64,000 nucleotides of DNA from Pseudomonas putida (lineage in GTDB: Bacteria > Pseudomonadota > Gammaproteobacteria > Pseudomonadales > Pseudomonadaceae). Shown here piece after piece: positions 1-9,398 of this stretch. The notes beneath the pieces were generated by a model. That model was not told the DNA's origin. It worked only from the letters and a program-made list of their open reading frames with translations, and did not search any database. The position numbers were made by a program, and so were the translations under genes. The stretch is from contig NZ_JANHLC010000001.1 in assembly GCF_028682395.1 (NCBI RefSeq), forward strand, positions 868,001 to 932,000, read 5' to 3'. Each line of letters starts with the position of its first letter. Position 1 is the first letter of the stretch.

Positions 1-342
1 CCCCATCAGCAACAGCAGCACATCGGAGTGGAGATTGAGCAGGAAAACCACCCCCAGGGTGCAACCCAGCGCCATAAAAGGCAGCAGGCGAGTCAGCTCG
101 CGCCTGGCCACGTCACGCCGCGACGGCAGCAGATTGCCAAACGCCGCCACAAAATCCAGCAGCACCAGCAAGGGAATGATCTTCGACAACGGCATAAATA
201 GAATCAGCAGTGGCCCGGCCACCAACGCCGTGCCGAACCCGGCAATGCCAAACACGATGTAGGCCAGGACCACCCCCAACTCGATCACCAACCAGTCACT
301 GGCGCTAAAGGGCAACTGATGCAACAACTCGACAACACTCAT
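1..342 (-). CDS. TauE/SafE-family membrane permease, partial (C-terminus outside window)
   Basis: The first 114 codons of a very hydrophobic protein are visible, read leftwards from an ATG at 342. Hydrophobic stretches of roughly residues 18-50, 55-72 and 88-112 look like membrane helices, and a GIAGFGTAL motif near residue 33 resembles the glycine-rich first repeat of TauE/SafE (DUF81) transporters, which export sulfite or organosulfur anions at the inner membrane. The rest of the gene lies beyond the window edge. It is divergent from the LysR regulator at 443, an arrangement usual for a regulator and its target, so that protein may control it. The substrate cannot be inferred. Confidence 0.6.
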   Translation of the reverse strand, partial: MSVVELLHQLPFSASDWLVIELGVVLAYIVFGIAGFGTALVAGPLLILFMPLSKIIPLLVLLDFVAAFGNLLPSRRDVARRELTRLLPFMALGCTLGVVFLLNLHSDVLLLLMG

Positions 343-442
343 GGGCACGCTTCCTGAATCCATTGCCGATGACTTTAGCCAGCAGCGAGCCTTGCGACTA
401 ATATCAATGTGGCCCATCACCCATCTCAAAAAGGCATAGCTT

Positions 443-1348
443 GTGCTCTCGACCCGCCAACTGCGCTATTTCGTCGAAATCGTCGAATCCGGCAGCTTCA
501 GCAGCGCTGCCGAGCGGCTGTTTATTGCCCAGTCGGCCTTGAGTCGGCAGATCAAAGCGCTCGAAAACCAGCTGCAAACACCGTTGCTGGAACGCACGGC
601 CCGCCAGCCACGGCTGACCGCTGCCGGCGAAGCCTTCTATCCCCGGGCAAAAAGCCTGCTCCATGAACTGCACAAGGCCGGCGAACTGGCGACGCAGGTT
701 GGCCATGGCCTGCTCGGCACCCTACGGCTCAGCCACTCCAGCACCGTGCCCATGAGCGGGCGCTTGCTGCGCGGTATCAGCCGCTACCTGGAGGACAACC
801 CCGGCGCCTCGATGGATATCGTCAAGCTGTCTTCCGAGGCGCAGTTGGAGGAACTGGCCGAAGGGCGGGTGGATATCGGCCTCCTGCGCCTGCCGGTGTT
901 GCGCCAGCGCGAAGGTGTGCGGATCGTCGAACTGTACAGCGAGCCCCTGCTGCTGGCGGTGCCGCCCACCCACCCTCTGGCCGTTGCCCCGCCCACCCGA
1001 GGCATTGACCTGGCCACACTCAAGGACGAAGCGTTTATCTCCATCCCTCATCCGCAGCGCGGCGGCTTGAGCTATCTGTCCGCCGAACTGTGCATGCGTC
1101 GCGGCTTCTTTCCCAGGGCCGCACGCGTGGTGTCGCGCAAAACCACCCAGTTGCAGTTGATCCAGGCGGGGTTCGGCATTGCCCTGCTCCCGGAATCCAT
1201 GCGCGAGATAGCGCCCTCGACGGTCCAGTTTCTAGCGCTGGCCGAGCCCGATTGCCTTAGCACCGTCGCCCTGGCCTATCGACAGGAACCGACGCCACTG
1301 GTCGCGCAGTTTGTCGAACAGTTCTGCCAAGCCGTTATACAACCCTGA
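443..1348 (+). CDS. LysR-family transcriptional regulator
   Basis: This 301-residue protein has the usual LysR length and layout. A winged helix-turn-helix covers about residues 1-60 (LRYFVEIVESGSFSSAAERL, then QSALSRQIKALE), and a periplasmic-binding-protein-like effector domain runs from about residue 90. The start is a GTG giving V/M-LSTRQLRYF, the normal LysR N-terminus; no ATG lies nearer the domain. The gene diverges from the partial TauE-type permease across a 100-bp gap that must hold both promoters. The N-terminal type is that of the CynR/BenM-like subgroup. The effector is unknown, and regulation of the neighbouring permease is inferred from position only. Confidence 0.85.
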   Translation: MLSTRQLRYFVEIVESGSFSSAAERLFIAQSALSRQIKALENQLQTPLLERTARQPRLTAAGEAFYPRAKSLLHELHKAGELATQVGHGLLGTLRLSHSSTVPMSGRLLRGISRYLEDNPGASMDIVKLSSEAQLEELAEGRVDIGLLRLPVLRQREGVRIVELYSEPLLLAVPPTHPLAVAPPTRGIDLATLKDEAFISIPHPQRGGLSYLSAELCMRRGFFPRAARVVSRKTTQLQLIQAGFGIALLPESMREIAPSTVQFLALAEPDCLSTVALAYRQEPTPLVAQFVEQFCQAVIQP

Positions 1349-1420
1349 ACCGGGATCGCTGTTTGCCCCTGCATGCGCACTGGCTCGCGATGACCTGCGA
1401 ATGCCTCTATCATGCCGCCC

Positions 1421-2800
1421 ATGATTAAAGATCCCTTTGCCCGCCTGGGCCTCGACCGCGAAGTCCTTACCGTCAGCCAACTCAATGGCCGTGCCCGCGT
1501 GCTGCTCGAGGATGTGTTCAGCAATATCTGGGTCGAGGGTGAAATCTCCAACCTGGCCCGACCGGCATCCGGGCATATCTACTTCACCCTCAAGGACAGC
1601 GGTGCCCAGGTCCGTTGTGCACTGTTTCGCCAGAATGCAGCACGGGTCCGCCAGGCCCTGAGGGATGGCCTGGCGGTCAAGGTGCGCGGCAAGGTCTCGC
1701 TGTTCGAGGGCCGTGGTGACTACCAACTGATTCTCGACACGGTCGAACCCGCGGGCGACGGCGCCCTGCGCCTGGCCTTCGATGCCTTGAAGGAAAAGCT
1801 CAGCGCCGAAGGCCTGTTCAGCGCCGAGCGCAAGGTCGCGCTGCCCAGCCATCCACGGCGCATCGGGATTATCAGCTCGCCCACCGGCGCAGTGATTCGC
1901 GACATTATCAGCGTCTTCAAACGCCGCGCCCCCCAGGTCGAACTGACCCTGATTCCCACGGCGGTCCAGGGCCGCGAAGCGACAGCGCAGATTGTCCGCG
2001 CACTGAAGCTGGCCGACAGCCGCGGTTTCGATGCACTGATCCTGGCCCGTGGCGGCGGCTCCCTGGAAGACCTCTGGTGCTTTAACGAAGAGGCCGTAGC
2101 CCGCGCCGTCGATGCCTGCGTCACCCCCATCGTCAGCGCCATCGGCCATGAAACCGATGTCTCGATCAGCGACTTTGTCGCCGACGTCCGGGCGCCCACG
2201 CCTTCGGCAGCGGCCGAACTGCTGGCTCCGGATGCCAGCGATCTGCAACACCGCGTCGACAGCCTGCAGCGCCGACTGGTCATGCGCATCCGTGACCGCT
2301 TGATGCGCGAGCGCCTGCGCCTGGATGGCCTGAGCCGTCGCTTGCGCCATCCCGGCGAACGACTGCGCCAGCAGGCACAACGCCTGGATGACCTGGATAT
2401 GCGCCTGAGCCGCGCTTTCGAGCGCCATCTTGCGGTCCGCCGCGAGCGGCTGATTCGCCTGCAAACCCGCCTGGCCGGCCAGCACCCGGGGCGCCAGTTG
2501 GCCCTGCTGCGCCAGCGCCTGGACGGCCTGGCCGAACGCCTGCCACGGGCGATGCGCGACACCCTCAAAGCCCGACGCCTGCTGCTGCAAGGCCAGATGC
2601 AGAGCCTGCATATCGTCAGCCCGTTGGCCACCCTGGGCCGGGGCTACAGCATTTTACTCGACGAACGCGGCCAGGCCATTCGCAGCGCCACGCAGACCCA
2701 TACCGGCCAACGCCTCAAGGCCCGGCTTGGCGAGGGCGAGTTGCAAGTGCGTGTCGAGGACAATCACCTGACGCCCGTCACCCTTTCCCTACTGGACTGA
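1421..2800 (+). CDS. xseA: exodeoxyribonuclease VII large subunit
   Basis: This 459-residue protein is the catalytic large subunit of exonuclease VII, which degrades single-stranded DNA to oligonucleotides together with several XseB subunits. An OB-fold lies near residues 20-115 (VEGEISNL, SGHIYFTLKD). The central catalytic domain contains GIISSPTGAVIRD, ARGGGSLEDLW and IGHETDVSISD, all hallmarks of the family. A long Arg/Leu-rich coiled coil follows, and a C-terminal GRGYSI motif is present. An in-frame ATG lies nine bases upstream at 1412, but the second Met gives the customary MIKDPFARLG start. The stop is three bases before the next gene, so cotranscription with the M23 peptidase is likely. 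xseB is not in the window. Confidence 0.95.
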   Translation: MIKDPFARLGLDREVLTVSQLNGRARVLLEDVFSNIWVEGEISNLARPASGHIYFTLKDSGAQVRCALFRQNAARVRQALRDGLAVKVRGKVSLFEGRGDYQLILDTVEPAGDGALRLAFDALKEKLSAEGLFSAERKVALPSHPRRIGIISSPTGAVIRDIISVFKRRAPQVELTLIPTAVQGREATAQIVRALKLADSRGFDALILARGGGSLEDLWCFNEEAVARAVDACVTPIVSAIGHETDVSISDFVADVRAPTPSAAAELLAPDASDLQHRVDSLQRRLVMRIRDRLMRERLRLDGLSRRLRHPGERLRQQAQRLDDLDMRLSRAFERHLAVRRERLIRLQTRLAGQHPGRQLALLRQRLDGLAERLPRAMRDTLKARRLLLQGQMQSLHIVSPLATLGRGYSILLDERGQAIRSATQTHTGQRLKARLGEGELQVRVEDNHLTPVTLSLLD

Positions 2801-2803
2801 TCC

Positions 2804-3625
2804 ATGCCGCGTTTTCTCGCCCCCTTGCTGTTGCTGTGCCTGTCCCTCAATGCCCATGCCGAGAGCTACATCACCCGGCAATTGAACAAGCCGGTGCCCG
2901 GCGGCGTGGCAGTGATCGACCTCGGCCCCGCTGCCCAGCCCCCCAAAGCCAGCTACCAGGGCAAACCGGTCCTGGTCGTCAGGGAGCAGGACACCTGGCG
3001 GGCGATCGTCGGCATCCCCCTCAGTGTCAAACCGGGCCCGCAGCAGCTCGCCAGCGCGGGACGCAACCTGAGCTTCAACGTCGGCAGCAAGCGCTACCCG
3101 GAACAACATATCAAGCTGGCCAACAAGCGCCAGGTCAATCCGGACCCGGCCGATCTCAAGCGCATCGAGCGCGAACTGGCCGAGCAACTGCGTGCCTATC
3201 GCAGCTTCAGCCCCACTACGCCGAGCAACCTGCTGCTGGACAAGCCGGTCAACGGCCCACTGTCGAGCAAGTTCGGCGTACGTCGGTTCTTCAACGGCGA
3301 GGAGCGCAACCCCCATTCCGGCCTTGATTTCGCCGTGCCCGCCGGCACCCCGATCAAGACACCTGCGGCGGGTAAAGTGATCCTGACCGGTAATTACTTT
3401 TTCAATGGCAACACGGTGTTCGTCGACCACGGCCAGGGCTTTATCAGCATGTTCTGCCATATGTCGAAAATCGACGTCAGCGTCGGCCAAAGCCTGGCCC
3501 GCGGTGCAGTGGTCGGCAAAGTCGGCGCTACCGGACGGGCGACAGGCCCGCATATGCACTGGAACATCAGCTTGAACGACGCGCGCGTTGACCCGGCGAT
3601 CTTTATCGGCGCCTTCCAGCCCTGA
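2804..3625 (+). CDS. M23-family peptidoglycan endopeptidase, secreted
   Basis: This 273-residue protein begins with a clear signal peptide (MPRFLAPLLLLCLSLNAHA) and ends in an M23 (LytM/lysostaphin) domain. The domain carries HSGLD near residue 170 and HMHW near residue 250, the zinc-binding and catalytic histidine motifs. These look intact, so it should be an active periplasmic metalloendopeptidase rather than an EnvC/NlpD-type degenerate activator. The N-terminal part (about 25-130) resembles the beta-rich domain found ahead of M23 in proteobacterial envelope hydrolases. It starts three bases after xseA, and the same xseA-M23 pairing is familiar from Pseudomonas. Role in wall remodelling is inferred from the family. 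Confidence 0.88.
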   Translation: MPRFLAPLLLLCLSLNAHAESYITRQLNKPVPGGVAVIDLGPAAQPPKASYQGKPVLVVREQDTWRAIVGIPLSVKPGPQQLASAGRNLSFNVGSKRYPEQHIKLANKRQVNPDPADLKRIERELAEQLRAYRSFSPTTPSNLLLDKPVNGPLSSKFGVRRFFNGEERNPHSGLDFAVPAGTPIKTPAAGKVILTGNYFFNGNTVFVDHGQGFISMFCHMSKIDVSVGQSLARGAVVGKVGATGRATGPHMHWNISLNDARVDPAIFIGAFQP

Positions 3626-3791
3626 ACCCACTCAACATATAAATTGCGCCGGGAAAAGCCTGCGCGCAATTGACGAAGCACATTTCGTAATTCATGAGAA
3701 TAAAATCTCGAATAAACGCTCTTTTCGACTATTTATCTCAATTTTTTTGACCCGCTTGCCAACCTCCCCGGCAGTGGTTAGGGTTGAGTCC

Positions 3792-3869
3792 ATGAAAACC
3801 GCCCACACCCTCATCCAGCGCCGGCAACACCGCAGCCTCTGTCTCGTCAGCGCACGACTGCCGGGCTGA
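3792..3869 (+). CDS. candidate leader peptide upstream of leuA
   Basis: A 25-codon ORF sits 87 bases before leuA. It encodes a very basic peptide (start MKTAHTLIQRRQHRS, end ARLPG) with four Leu, one Val and one Ile. Three of the four Leu codons are CTC, whereas the adjacent leuA mostly uses CTG. An AGGG stretch lies about ten bases upstream of the ATG. The stop codon TGA falls inside a strong potential stem (see the next entry). Both the position and the codon choice fit a branched-chain amino-acid leader peptide that senses charged tRNA-Leu. The Leu codons are scattered rather than in a run, unlike the enterobacterial leu leader. Function is inferred. Confidence 0.55.
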   Translation: MKTAHTLIQRRQHRSLCLVSARLPG

Positions 3870-3935
3870 ATCGCGGTACCTCGTCCCCAGCGCCACCCCC
3901 TATTCGATTCACCGGCAGGCCGCCTCTTTTCGGCC
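3858..3935 (+). promoter_or_regulatory. leuA leader RNA with two competing stems (attenuator-like)
   Basis: Bases 3858-3873 (CTGCCGG, two-base bulge, TGAATCG) are complementary to 3905-3918 (CGATTCA, CCGGCAG), forming 14 pairs around a 31-base loop. The left arm contains the leader stop codon, so a ribosome finishing the leader would open the stem. The end of the right arm overlaps a second small hairpin, GGCCG (3918-3922) with CGGCC (3931-3935), just before the leuA ribosome site AAGGA (3944-3948). There is no T-run after either stem, so a classical intrinsic terminator is not evident. Translational or Rho-dependent control is as likely. Confidence 0.5.
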
Positions 3936-3956
3936 CGGACCACAAGGACTCCCTCG

Positions 3957-5639
3957 ATGACCATGCTCAAAGACCCGTCTTCCAAGTACCGCGCGTTCCC
4001 GACCATCAATCTGCCTGATCGCACCTGGCCGTCGAAAACCATCACCACGGCGCCGATCTGGTGCAGTTCCGACCTGCGCGATGGCAATCAGTCGCTGATC
4101 GAGCCCATGGACGCGGTGAAGAAACTGCGCTTCTGGAAGACCCTGGTCGCAGTGGGCGTCAAGGAAATCGAAGCGTCCTTCCCAGCCGCTTCGCAAACCG
4201 ATTTCGACTTTGTCCGCACCCTGATCGAAGACGGCCATATCCCTGACGACACCACCATCCAGGTGTTGACCCAGGGGCGCGAGGACCTGATCGAGCGCAC
4301 CTTTGAATCCTTGCGCGGGGCCAAGAAGGCCATCGTTCACCTGTACAACGCGACCAGCCCGTCGTTCCGGCGCATCGTGTTCAACCAGGACAAGGAAGGC
4401 GTCAAGGCCATCGCCGTGAATGCCGCCAAACTGTTCGTCAAATATGCCGCCCAGCAGCCGGAAACCCAGTGGACCTTCGAGTACTCGCCGGAAACCTTCA
4501 GCGCCACTGAGCTGGAGTTTGCCAAGGAAGTCTGCGACGCGGTCATCGACGTCTGGAACCCGACGCCGGAACACAAGGTGATCCTCAACCTGCCGGCGAC
4601 CGTCGAAGTGGCCACGCCCAATATCTACGCCGACCAGATCGAATGGTTCGGTCGCCATATCAACCGCCGTGACAGCGTGATCATCAGCCTGCACACCCAC
4701 AATGACCGTGGGACTGGCGTCGCGGCCACCGAACTGGGCCTGATGGCCGGTGCCGATCGCGTCGAAGGCTGCCTGTTCGGCAACGGCGAGCGCACCGGTA
4801 ACGTCGACCTGGTGACCGTCGCCTTGAACCTCTACACCCAGGGTGTCGATCCCGAGCTGGACTTCTCCGATATCGACGGCGTGCGCAAGGTCGTCGAAGA
4901 GTGCAACCAGATTCCGGTGCACCCACGTCACCCCTATGTCGGCGACCTGGTCCACACCGCCTTCTCCGGCTCGCACCAGGACGCGATCCGCAAGGGCTTC
5001 AGCCAGCAGAAAGCGGACGGCCTGTGGGAAGTCCCCTACTTGCCAATCGATCCCGCGGATATCGGCCGCAGCTACGAGGCGGTGATTCGGGTCAACAGCC
5101 AGTCGGGCAAGGGCGGCATCACTTACCTGCTCGAGCAGGAATACGGCATCAGCCTGCCACGCCGCATGCAGATCGAATTCAGCCAGGTGGTCCAGCGTGA
5201 AACCGACCGTCTGGGCCTGGAAATGACTGCCCAGCAGATTCACAGCCTGTTGCACAGTGAATACTTGCAGGCCAATAGCCCGTACGCACTGGTCAGTCAT
5301 CGCCTGCAGGAAGAGAACGGCAACAGCGCGGTGGAAGTCGAGGTCTCGACCAAGGGCCAGGGCGAAACCAACCTGCGCTGGCACGGCAAGGGTAACGGCG
5401 CCTTGGAAGCACTGGTTGCCGGCCTGCCGGTGGCCGTGGAGATCATGGACTACAACGAGCACGCGATTGGCTCGGGCACCCATGCCAAGGCCGCCGCCTA
5501 TATCGAGCTTCGGGTAAACGGCGAGCGTGCGGTCCATGGCGTGGGCATCGATGAGAACATCACCACAGCCAGCTTCAAGGCACTGTTCAGCGCCCTGAAC
5601 CGCTCCCTGAGCCAGCTGGAAGCCAACAAGGCAGCCTAA
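3957..5639 (+). CDS. leuA: 2-isopropylmalate synthase
   Basis: LeuA condenses acetyl-CoA with 2-oxoisovalerate, the first committed step of leucine synthesis, in the cytosol. The protein has 560 residues and belongs to the longer LeuA class. The TIM-barrel catalytic domain covers about residues 30-310, with [11 protein letters not shown] supplying the metal and catalytic Arg-Asp pair and SLHTHNDRG the metal-binding histidines. The C-terminal regulatory domain that binds leucine covers about 440-555. An AAGGA ribosome site lies eight bases before the ATG. Control is probably through the leader described upstream plus feedback inhibition. A strong intrinsic terminator follows the stop. No other leu genes are nearby, which is normal for Pseudomonas. 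Confidence 0.97.
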   Translation: MTMLKDPSSKYRAFPTINLPDRTWPSKTITTAPIWCSSDLRDGNQSLIEPMDAVKKLRFWKTLVAVGVKEIEASFPAASQTDFDFVRTLIEDGHIPDDTTIQVLTQGREDLIERTFESLRGAKKAIVHLYNATSPSFRRIVFNQDKEGVKAIAVNAAKLFVKYAAQQPETQWTFEYSPETFSATELEFAKEVCDAVIDVWNPTPEHKVILNLPATVEVATPNIYADQIEWFGRHINRRDSVIISLHTHNDRGTGVAATELGLMAGADRVEGCLFGNGERTGNVDLVTVALNLYTQGVDPELDFSDIDGVRKVVEECNQIPVHPRHPYVGDLVHTAFSGSHQDAIRKGFSQQKADGLWEVPYLPIDPADIGRSYEAVIRVNSQSGKGGITYLLEQEYGISLPRRMQIEFSQVVQRETDRLGLEMTAQQIHSLLHSEYLQANSPYALVSHRLQEENGNSAVEVEVSTKGQGETNLRWHGKGNGALEALVAGLPVAVEIMDYNEHAIGSGTHAKAAAYIELRVNGERAVHGVGIDENITTASFKALFSALNRSLSQLEANKAA

Positions 5640-5659
5640 CAAGCACTGCCCGGCCATAG

Positions 5660-5694
5660 AAAAGGCCCCGAGGTTTCGCCTCGGGGCCTTTTGC
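5660..5694 (+). terminator. intrinsic terminator of leuA
   Basis: A near-perfect hairpin (AAGGCCCCGAGG, loop TTTCG, CCTCGGGGCCTT) is followed by TTGCTTT. It begins about 20 bases after the leuA stop and should end that transcript. It also lies downstream of the convergent omega-amidase gene. Confidence 0.9.
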
Positions 5695-5748
5695 TTTCTT
5701 CGCCATTACCCACCCTGTAGAGGCGAGCGTCCAGCGCGGTCGACCGTC

Positions 5749-6540
5749 TTAATGCAGGTCGAAGGTATCGGCATCCAGGTTGGCCGGAAAACGCGTCCGA
5801 TAAGCCGCTAGTTCAGCCGCGCTGAGGCTGACCTCGAACACGCCATTGGCCTCCCCGGCCCCCAGCAGTGACTCGCCCTGGAAATCCAGCACCTGGCTGT
5901 CCCCGGTATAGGCGAAGCCCTTGCCATCAGTCCCGATCCGATTCACCGCCACCACATAGCACAGGTTTTCAATCGCCCGCGCCGGCAGCAGCCGGTTCCA
6001 GTGCAAACGTCGGGCACCCGGCCAATTCGCGGTGTACAGCAGCAAATCGGTATCCTGGGCGTCGCGACTCCACACCGGGAAGCGCAGGTCGTAGCAAATC
6101 AACGGCCGAATTCGCCAGCCCTTGATCTCGAACTGCACCTGGCGCTCGCCCGGGGTGTAATGTTTGTGCTCTCCGGCCATGCGAAACAGGTGACGCTTGT
6201 CGTAGTGCAACACTTCACCATCCGGACGTGCCCACAGCAGGCGATTGCGATGGCTGCCATCGGCGGCCTGGATAATCACACTGCCGGTCACCACCGCATT
6301 GTGCTTGCGAGCCTGGCCCTTGAGCCATTGGGTAGTCGGCCCGTTCTCCGGCTCGGCCAGGGTCTGGGACTCCATGGAAAAACCGGTGGTGAACATCTCC
6401 GGCAGGATAATCAGATCCGCCTGGTTCACCTGTTCAAGCAACTGCTCGAAATGCTCCAGGTTGGCCTGACGGTCGTGCCAGGCCAGCTCGGTCTGGACCA
6501 GGGCAATCTGCAGATCGGGCAAGGCACTCAGATCGCGCAT
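5749..6540 (-). CDS. nitrilase-superfamily omega-amidase (YafV-like)
   Basis: This 263-residue C-N hydrolase carries the full catalytic triad of the nitrilase fold: Glu in LPEMFTTGF (about residue 45), Lys in YDKRHLF (about 118) and Cys in LICYDLRFP (about 150). Omega-amidases of the YafV/NIT2 type release ammonia from the omega-amides of 2-oxo acids such as 2-oxosuccinamate. The chosen ATG gives MRDLSALPDLQIALVQ and overlaps the upstream aminotransferase by 13 bases. This indicates translational coupling: the aminotransferase makes the oxo-amide and this enzyme removes it. A longer in-frame extension exists upstream but lies within the aminotransferase gene. Confidence 0.88.
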   Translation of the reverse strand: MRDLSALPDLQIALVQTELAWHDRQANLEHFEQLLEQVNQADLIILPEMFTTGFSMESQTLAEPENGPTTQWLKGQARKHNAVVTGSVIIQAADGSHRNRLLWARPDGEVLHYDKRHLFRMAGEHKHYTPGERQVQFEIKGWRIRPLICYDLRFPVWSRDAQDTDLLLYTANWPGARRLHWNRLLPARAIENLCYVVAVNRIGTDGKGFAYTGDSQVLDFQGESLLGAGEANGVFEVSLSAAELAAYRTRFPANLDADTFDLH

Positions 6541-7676
6541 AGTTTTTCCGCTGCCTGACGCAGCGTCTCCTCGCGTTTGGCGAAGCACAGGCGAACCAGT
6601 CGCTGTCCTTCGGGTGGGCTCTGGTAGAACACCGACACCGGGATCGTCGCCACACCGTGTTCACGGGTCAGCCAGATCGACATATCGACATCGTTCAGGT
6701 CCGGACGAATACGTGAGTAGTCGACCAGTTGGAAATAGGTGCCCGCCACGCGGGTAAAGCTGAAGCGCGAAGGCTGCAGCAAGTCGCAAAACAGGTCGCG
6801 CTTTTGCTGGTAGAACGCCGGCAGCTCTTCAACATGCTCAGGGTGCGCCGCCATAAAGTCGGCCAGGGCGTATTGCAGCGGGGTCACACCGCAGAAACTG
6901 ACGTACTGGTGCACCTTGCGCAACTCGGCAGTCAGGGCCGGCGGCGCAACCACGTAGCCGGTCTTCCAGCCAGTGACATGGTAGGTCTTGCCGAACGAGC
7001 TCACGACAAAGGCACGCCGGTACAACGCCTCATGGGCCAGCACGCTGACATGGGGCACACCGTCAAAGACCAGGTGTTCATAGACCTCGTCGCTGATCAG
7101 GTAGATATCGCGCTCCGCGATCAGGCGCGCCAATTGGTCCAGCTCTGCCCGACTGATCAGCGCACCGCTCGGGTTGTGCGGGCTGTTGAGGATGATCATG
7201 CGCGTACGTGGGCTCAACGCCGCTTCGAGCTTCTGCCAGTCGATGGCAAAATCCTCGAGGCCCAGTTGCACGTGGACGCAACGCCCGCCGGCCAGTTCCA
7301 CCGCCGGCTCATAGCTGTCATAGCAGGGATCGAAGACGATCACTTCGTCGCCACTGTGGATAACCGCCTGGATGGCGCAAAAAATCGCCTGGGTGGCGCC
7401 CGGGGTGATGGTCACCTCGCTGTCGGCGTCGACCTGGCAGCCGTAGCTGCGGGCAATCTTGGCCGCCACCTGCTGGCGCAGGGCAGGTAGCCCGGTCATG
7501 GGCGAATACTGGTTATGGCCACTGGCGATATGTTTGCCAACAGCGTCGCGCAAGGCCTGGGGGCCATCGAAATCGGGAAAACCCTGGGACAGGTTCAGCG
7601 CGCCGGTTTCCACGGCAAGCTGCGACATACGCGTGAAGATGGTGGTGCCGACATTCGGCAACTTACTGGTGATCAT
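6528..7676 (-). CDS. PLP-dependent methionine/glutamine aminotransferase (YbdL-like)
   Basis: This 382-residue class-I aminotransferase has the fold-type I signature SSFGKTYHVTGWK, holding the PLP-binding lysine near residue 235, plus NSPHNPSGA and NLSQGFPDF typical of the YbdL/kynurenine-aminotransferase group. These enzymes prefer methionine, glutamine and aromatic amino acids with a range of oxo acids. The ATG at 7676 follows an AGGGA ribosome site; alternative upstream Mets lack one. Its 3' end overlaps the omega-amidase, forming a two-gene unit that recalls the glutamine transaminase-omega-amidase route used in methionine salvage. The substrate is inferred from family and context. Confidence 0.88.
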   Translation of the reverse strand: MITSKLPNVGTTIFTRMSQLAVETGALNLSQGFPDFDGPQALRDAVGKHIASGHNQYSPMTGLPALRQQVAAKIARSYGCQVDADSEVTITPGATQAIFCAIQAVIHSGDEVIVFDPCYDSYEPAVELAGGRCVHVQLGLEDFAIDWQKLEAALSPRTRMIILNSPHNPSGALISRAELDQLARLIAERDIYLISDEVYEHLVFDGVPHVSVLAHEALYRRAFVVSSFGKTYHVTGWKTGYVVAPPALTAELRKVHQYVSFCGVTPLQYALADFMAAHPEHVEELPAFYQQKRDLFCDLLQPSRFSFTRVAGTYFQLVDYSRIRPDLNDVDMSIWLTREHGVATIPVSVFYQSPPEGQRLVRLCFAKREETLRQAAEKLCAI

Positions 7677-7747
7677 TGGAGATTCCCTGCTCATCACCCG
7701 GCTCTACGGCGGCACGGGGCTCTCGAGAATAGCCCATCCGGCAGGCA

Positions 7748-7775
7748 TGAAAAAGGGCGCCATGGGCGCCCTGTT
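7748..7775 (-). terminator. intrinsic terminator downstream of der
   Basis: Read on the minus strand, the hairpin AGGGCGCCCATGGCGCCCT is followed directly by TTTTTC. It starts about 13 bases after the der stop and separates der from the aminotransferase/amidase pair. Confidence 0.85.
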
Positions 7776-7787
7776 TCAAGACCGGAA

Positions 7788-9260
7788 TCAGCGCTTGTCG
7801 CGGCGCTTCTTGTCGGCTTTCTTGTGGTGCGACATCAAGCGACGCTTCTTGTTGACCTGACGGTCGGTCAGCGTGTTCTTGTTGCCTTCATACGGGTTCT
7901 CGCCACCCTTGAACTCGATACGGATCGGCGTACCGACCAGCTTGAGTACACGGCGATAGGTATTTTCCAGGTAGCGGATGTAGGACTTGGGAACCTTCTC
8001 GACCTGATTGCCGTGGATCACGATCAGCGGCGGGTTCGCGCCACCCAGGTGAGCGTAACGCAGCTTGATCCGACGGTTGTTGACCATCGGCGGCGCATGC
8101 TCGCCCACGGCGTCTTCGAGGATCTGGGTCAGGCGGCTGGTCGGCCAGCGGGTAACCGCCGACTTGAACGAGTTCTGTACCGACTGGTAGAGGTTACCCA
8201 CGCCCGTACCGTGCAGCGCCGAGATAAAGTGGATATCGGCGAAGTCGACGAAGAACAGCCGGCGTTCCAGCTCGGTCTTCACGTAGTCCCGTTCACCTGG
8301 CGTCATGCCATCCCACTTGTTCAGCGCGATAACCAGAGCCCGACCGGCCTCCAGGGCAAAGCCCAGCAGGTTGAGGTCATGGTCGACCACGCCTTCGCGG
8401 GCATCCATGACGAAGATGACCACGTTGGCATCCTTGATCGCCTGCAGGGTCTTGACCACCGAGAACTTTTCAACTTCCTCGTGGATCTTGCCGCGCTTGC
8501 GCACGCCGGCGGTGTCGATCAGCGTGTACTTCTCTTCATTGCGCTCGAAGGGAATGTAGATACTGTCGCGGGTGGTGCCGGGCTGGTCATAGACGATAAC
8601 CCGGTCTTCACCGAGCATACGGTTGACCAGGGTCGACTTGCCGACGTTCGGCCGGCCAATAATGGCGATCTTGATACCGTCTTTTTCGCTCGGACCAGGA
8701 ATGCGCTTGGCTTCCTCGCCTTCGGCGACGATTTCCTCGGCTTCACCTTCTACGGCTTCAGCATCGTCACGCGGGAACTCGCTCAGGGCGATTTCCAGCA
8801 TCTGCGTGATACCGCGACCGTGGGCGCCGGCAATCGGGATGGCATCGCCCAGGCCCATCGGGCTGAATTCGGCGCGGGCCATTTCCGGGTCGATATTGTC
8901 GACCTTGTTGGCGACCACATAGGAGCGTTTGTTGCGCTTGCGCAAATGCTCGCCAATCATTTGGTCGGCGGCGGTGTAGCCGGCGCGGGCATCCACCAGG
9001 AACAACACGACATCGGCTTCTTCAATGGCCAGCAGTGACTGCTCGGCCATTTTTTCGTCCATGCCATGTTCGTCGCCGGAGATACCGCCGGTGTCGATCA
9101 GGATATAGGAGCGCCCCTGCCACTTTGCCTCACCGTACTGGCGATCACGGGTCAGACCGGACAAATCGCCGACGATAGCGTCGCGAGTCCTGGTCAGGCG
9201 GTTGAACAGGGTGGATTTACCGACGTTGGGTCGGCCCACCAGGGCGATTACGGGAACCAT
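7788..9260 (-). CDS. der: ribosome-assembly GTPase Der (EngA)
   Basis: Der is a tandem-GTPase needed for maturation of the 50S ribosomal subunit. This 490-residue copy shows both G domains, each with GRPNVGKST (near residues 8 and 203), DTAG/DTGG switch motifs, NKVD and NKWD specificity motifs, and a basic C-terminal KH-like domain ending in a Lys/Arg-rich tail. The ATG at 9260 gives MVPVIALVG and follows a GGAGAG ribosome site; an in-frame Met four codons upstream is less likely. The linker between G domains is acidic, as usual. It lies downstream of bamB, from which a strong hairpin separates it. Confidence 0.97.
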   Translation of the reverse strand: MVPVIALVGRPNVGKSTLFNRLTRTRDAIVGDLSGLTRDRQYGEAKWQGRSYILIDTGGISGDEHGMDEKMAEQSLLAIEEADVVLFLVDARAGYTAADQMIGEHLRKRNKRSYVVANKVDNIDPEMARAEFSPMGLGDAIPIAGAHGRGITQMLEIALSEFPRDDAEAVEGEAEEIVAEGEEAKRIPGPSEKDGIKIAIIGRPNVGKSTLVNRMLGEDRVIVYDQPGTTRDSIYIPFERNEEKYTLIDTAGVRKRGKIHEEVEKFSVVKTLQAIKDANVVIFVMDAREGVVDHDLNLLGFALEAGRALVIALNKWDGMTPGERDYVKTELERRLFFVDFADIHFISALHGTGVGNLYQSVQNSFKSAVTRWPTSRLTQILEDAVGEHAPPMVNNRRIKLRYAHLGGANPPLIVIHGNQVEKVPKSYIRYLENTYRRVLKLVGTPIRIEFKGGENPYEGNKNTLTDRQVNKKRRLMSHHKKADKKRRDKR

Positions 9261-9287
9261 GCGGCTCTCCACTGCGTTATTTCAGAA

Positions 9288-9316
9288 AATACAAAAGCCG
9301 CTGCGAGGCAGCGGCT
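9288..9316 (-). terminator. hairpin between bamB and der
   Basis: The minus strand reads AGCCGCTGC, loop CTC, GCAGCGGCT, then TTTTGTATTTT. The nine-pair stem with a T-run fits an intrinsic terminator after bamB. It sits upstream of the der start, so der probably has its own promoter or depends on read-through. Confidence 0.75.
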
Positions 9317-9398
9317 GGTGCTCGGGGCAGCGCCTTGATAGCGCCGCAACCTCGGAATACGAGGCCGCTTGGGGTGTCCCCCAAGCATAGTCAAAGCC

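Noticed and set aside
3909..5657. 582-codon open frame antisense to leuA, and comparable long antisense frames opposite xseA, der and the M20 gene
   Set aside because: They mirror highly conserved genes on the other strand, have no family motifs and arise from strong GC bias at third codon positions.
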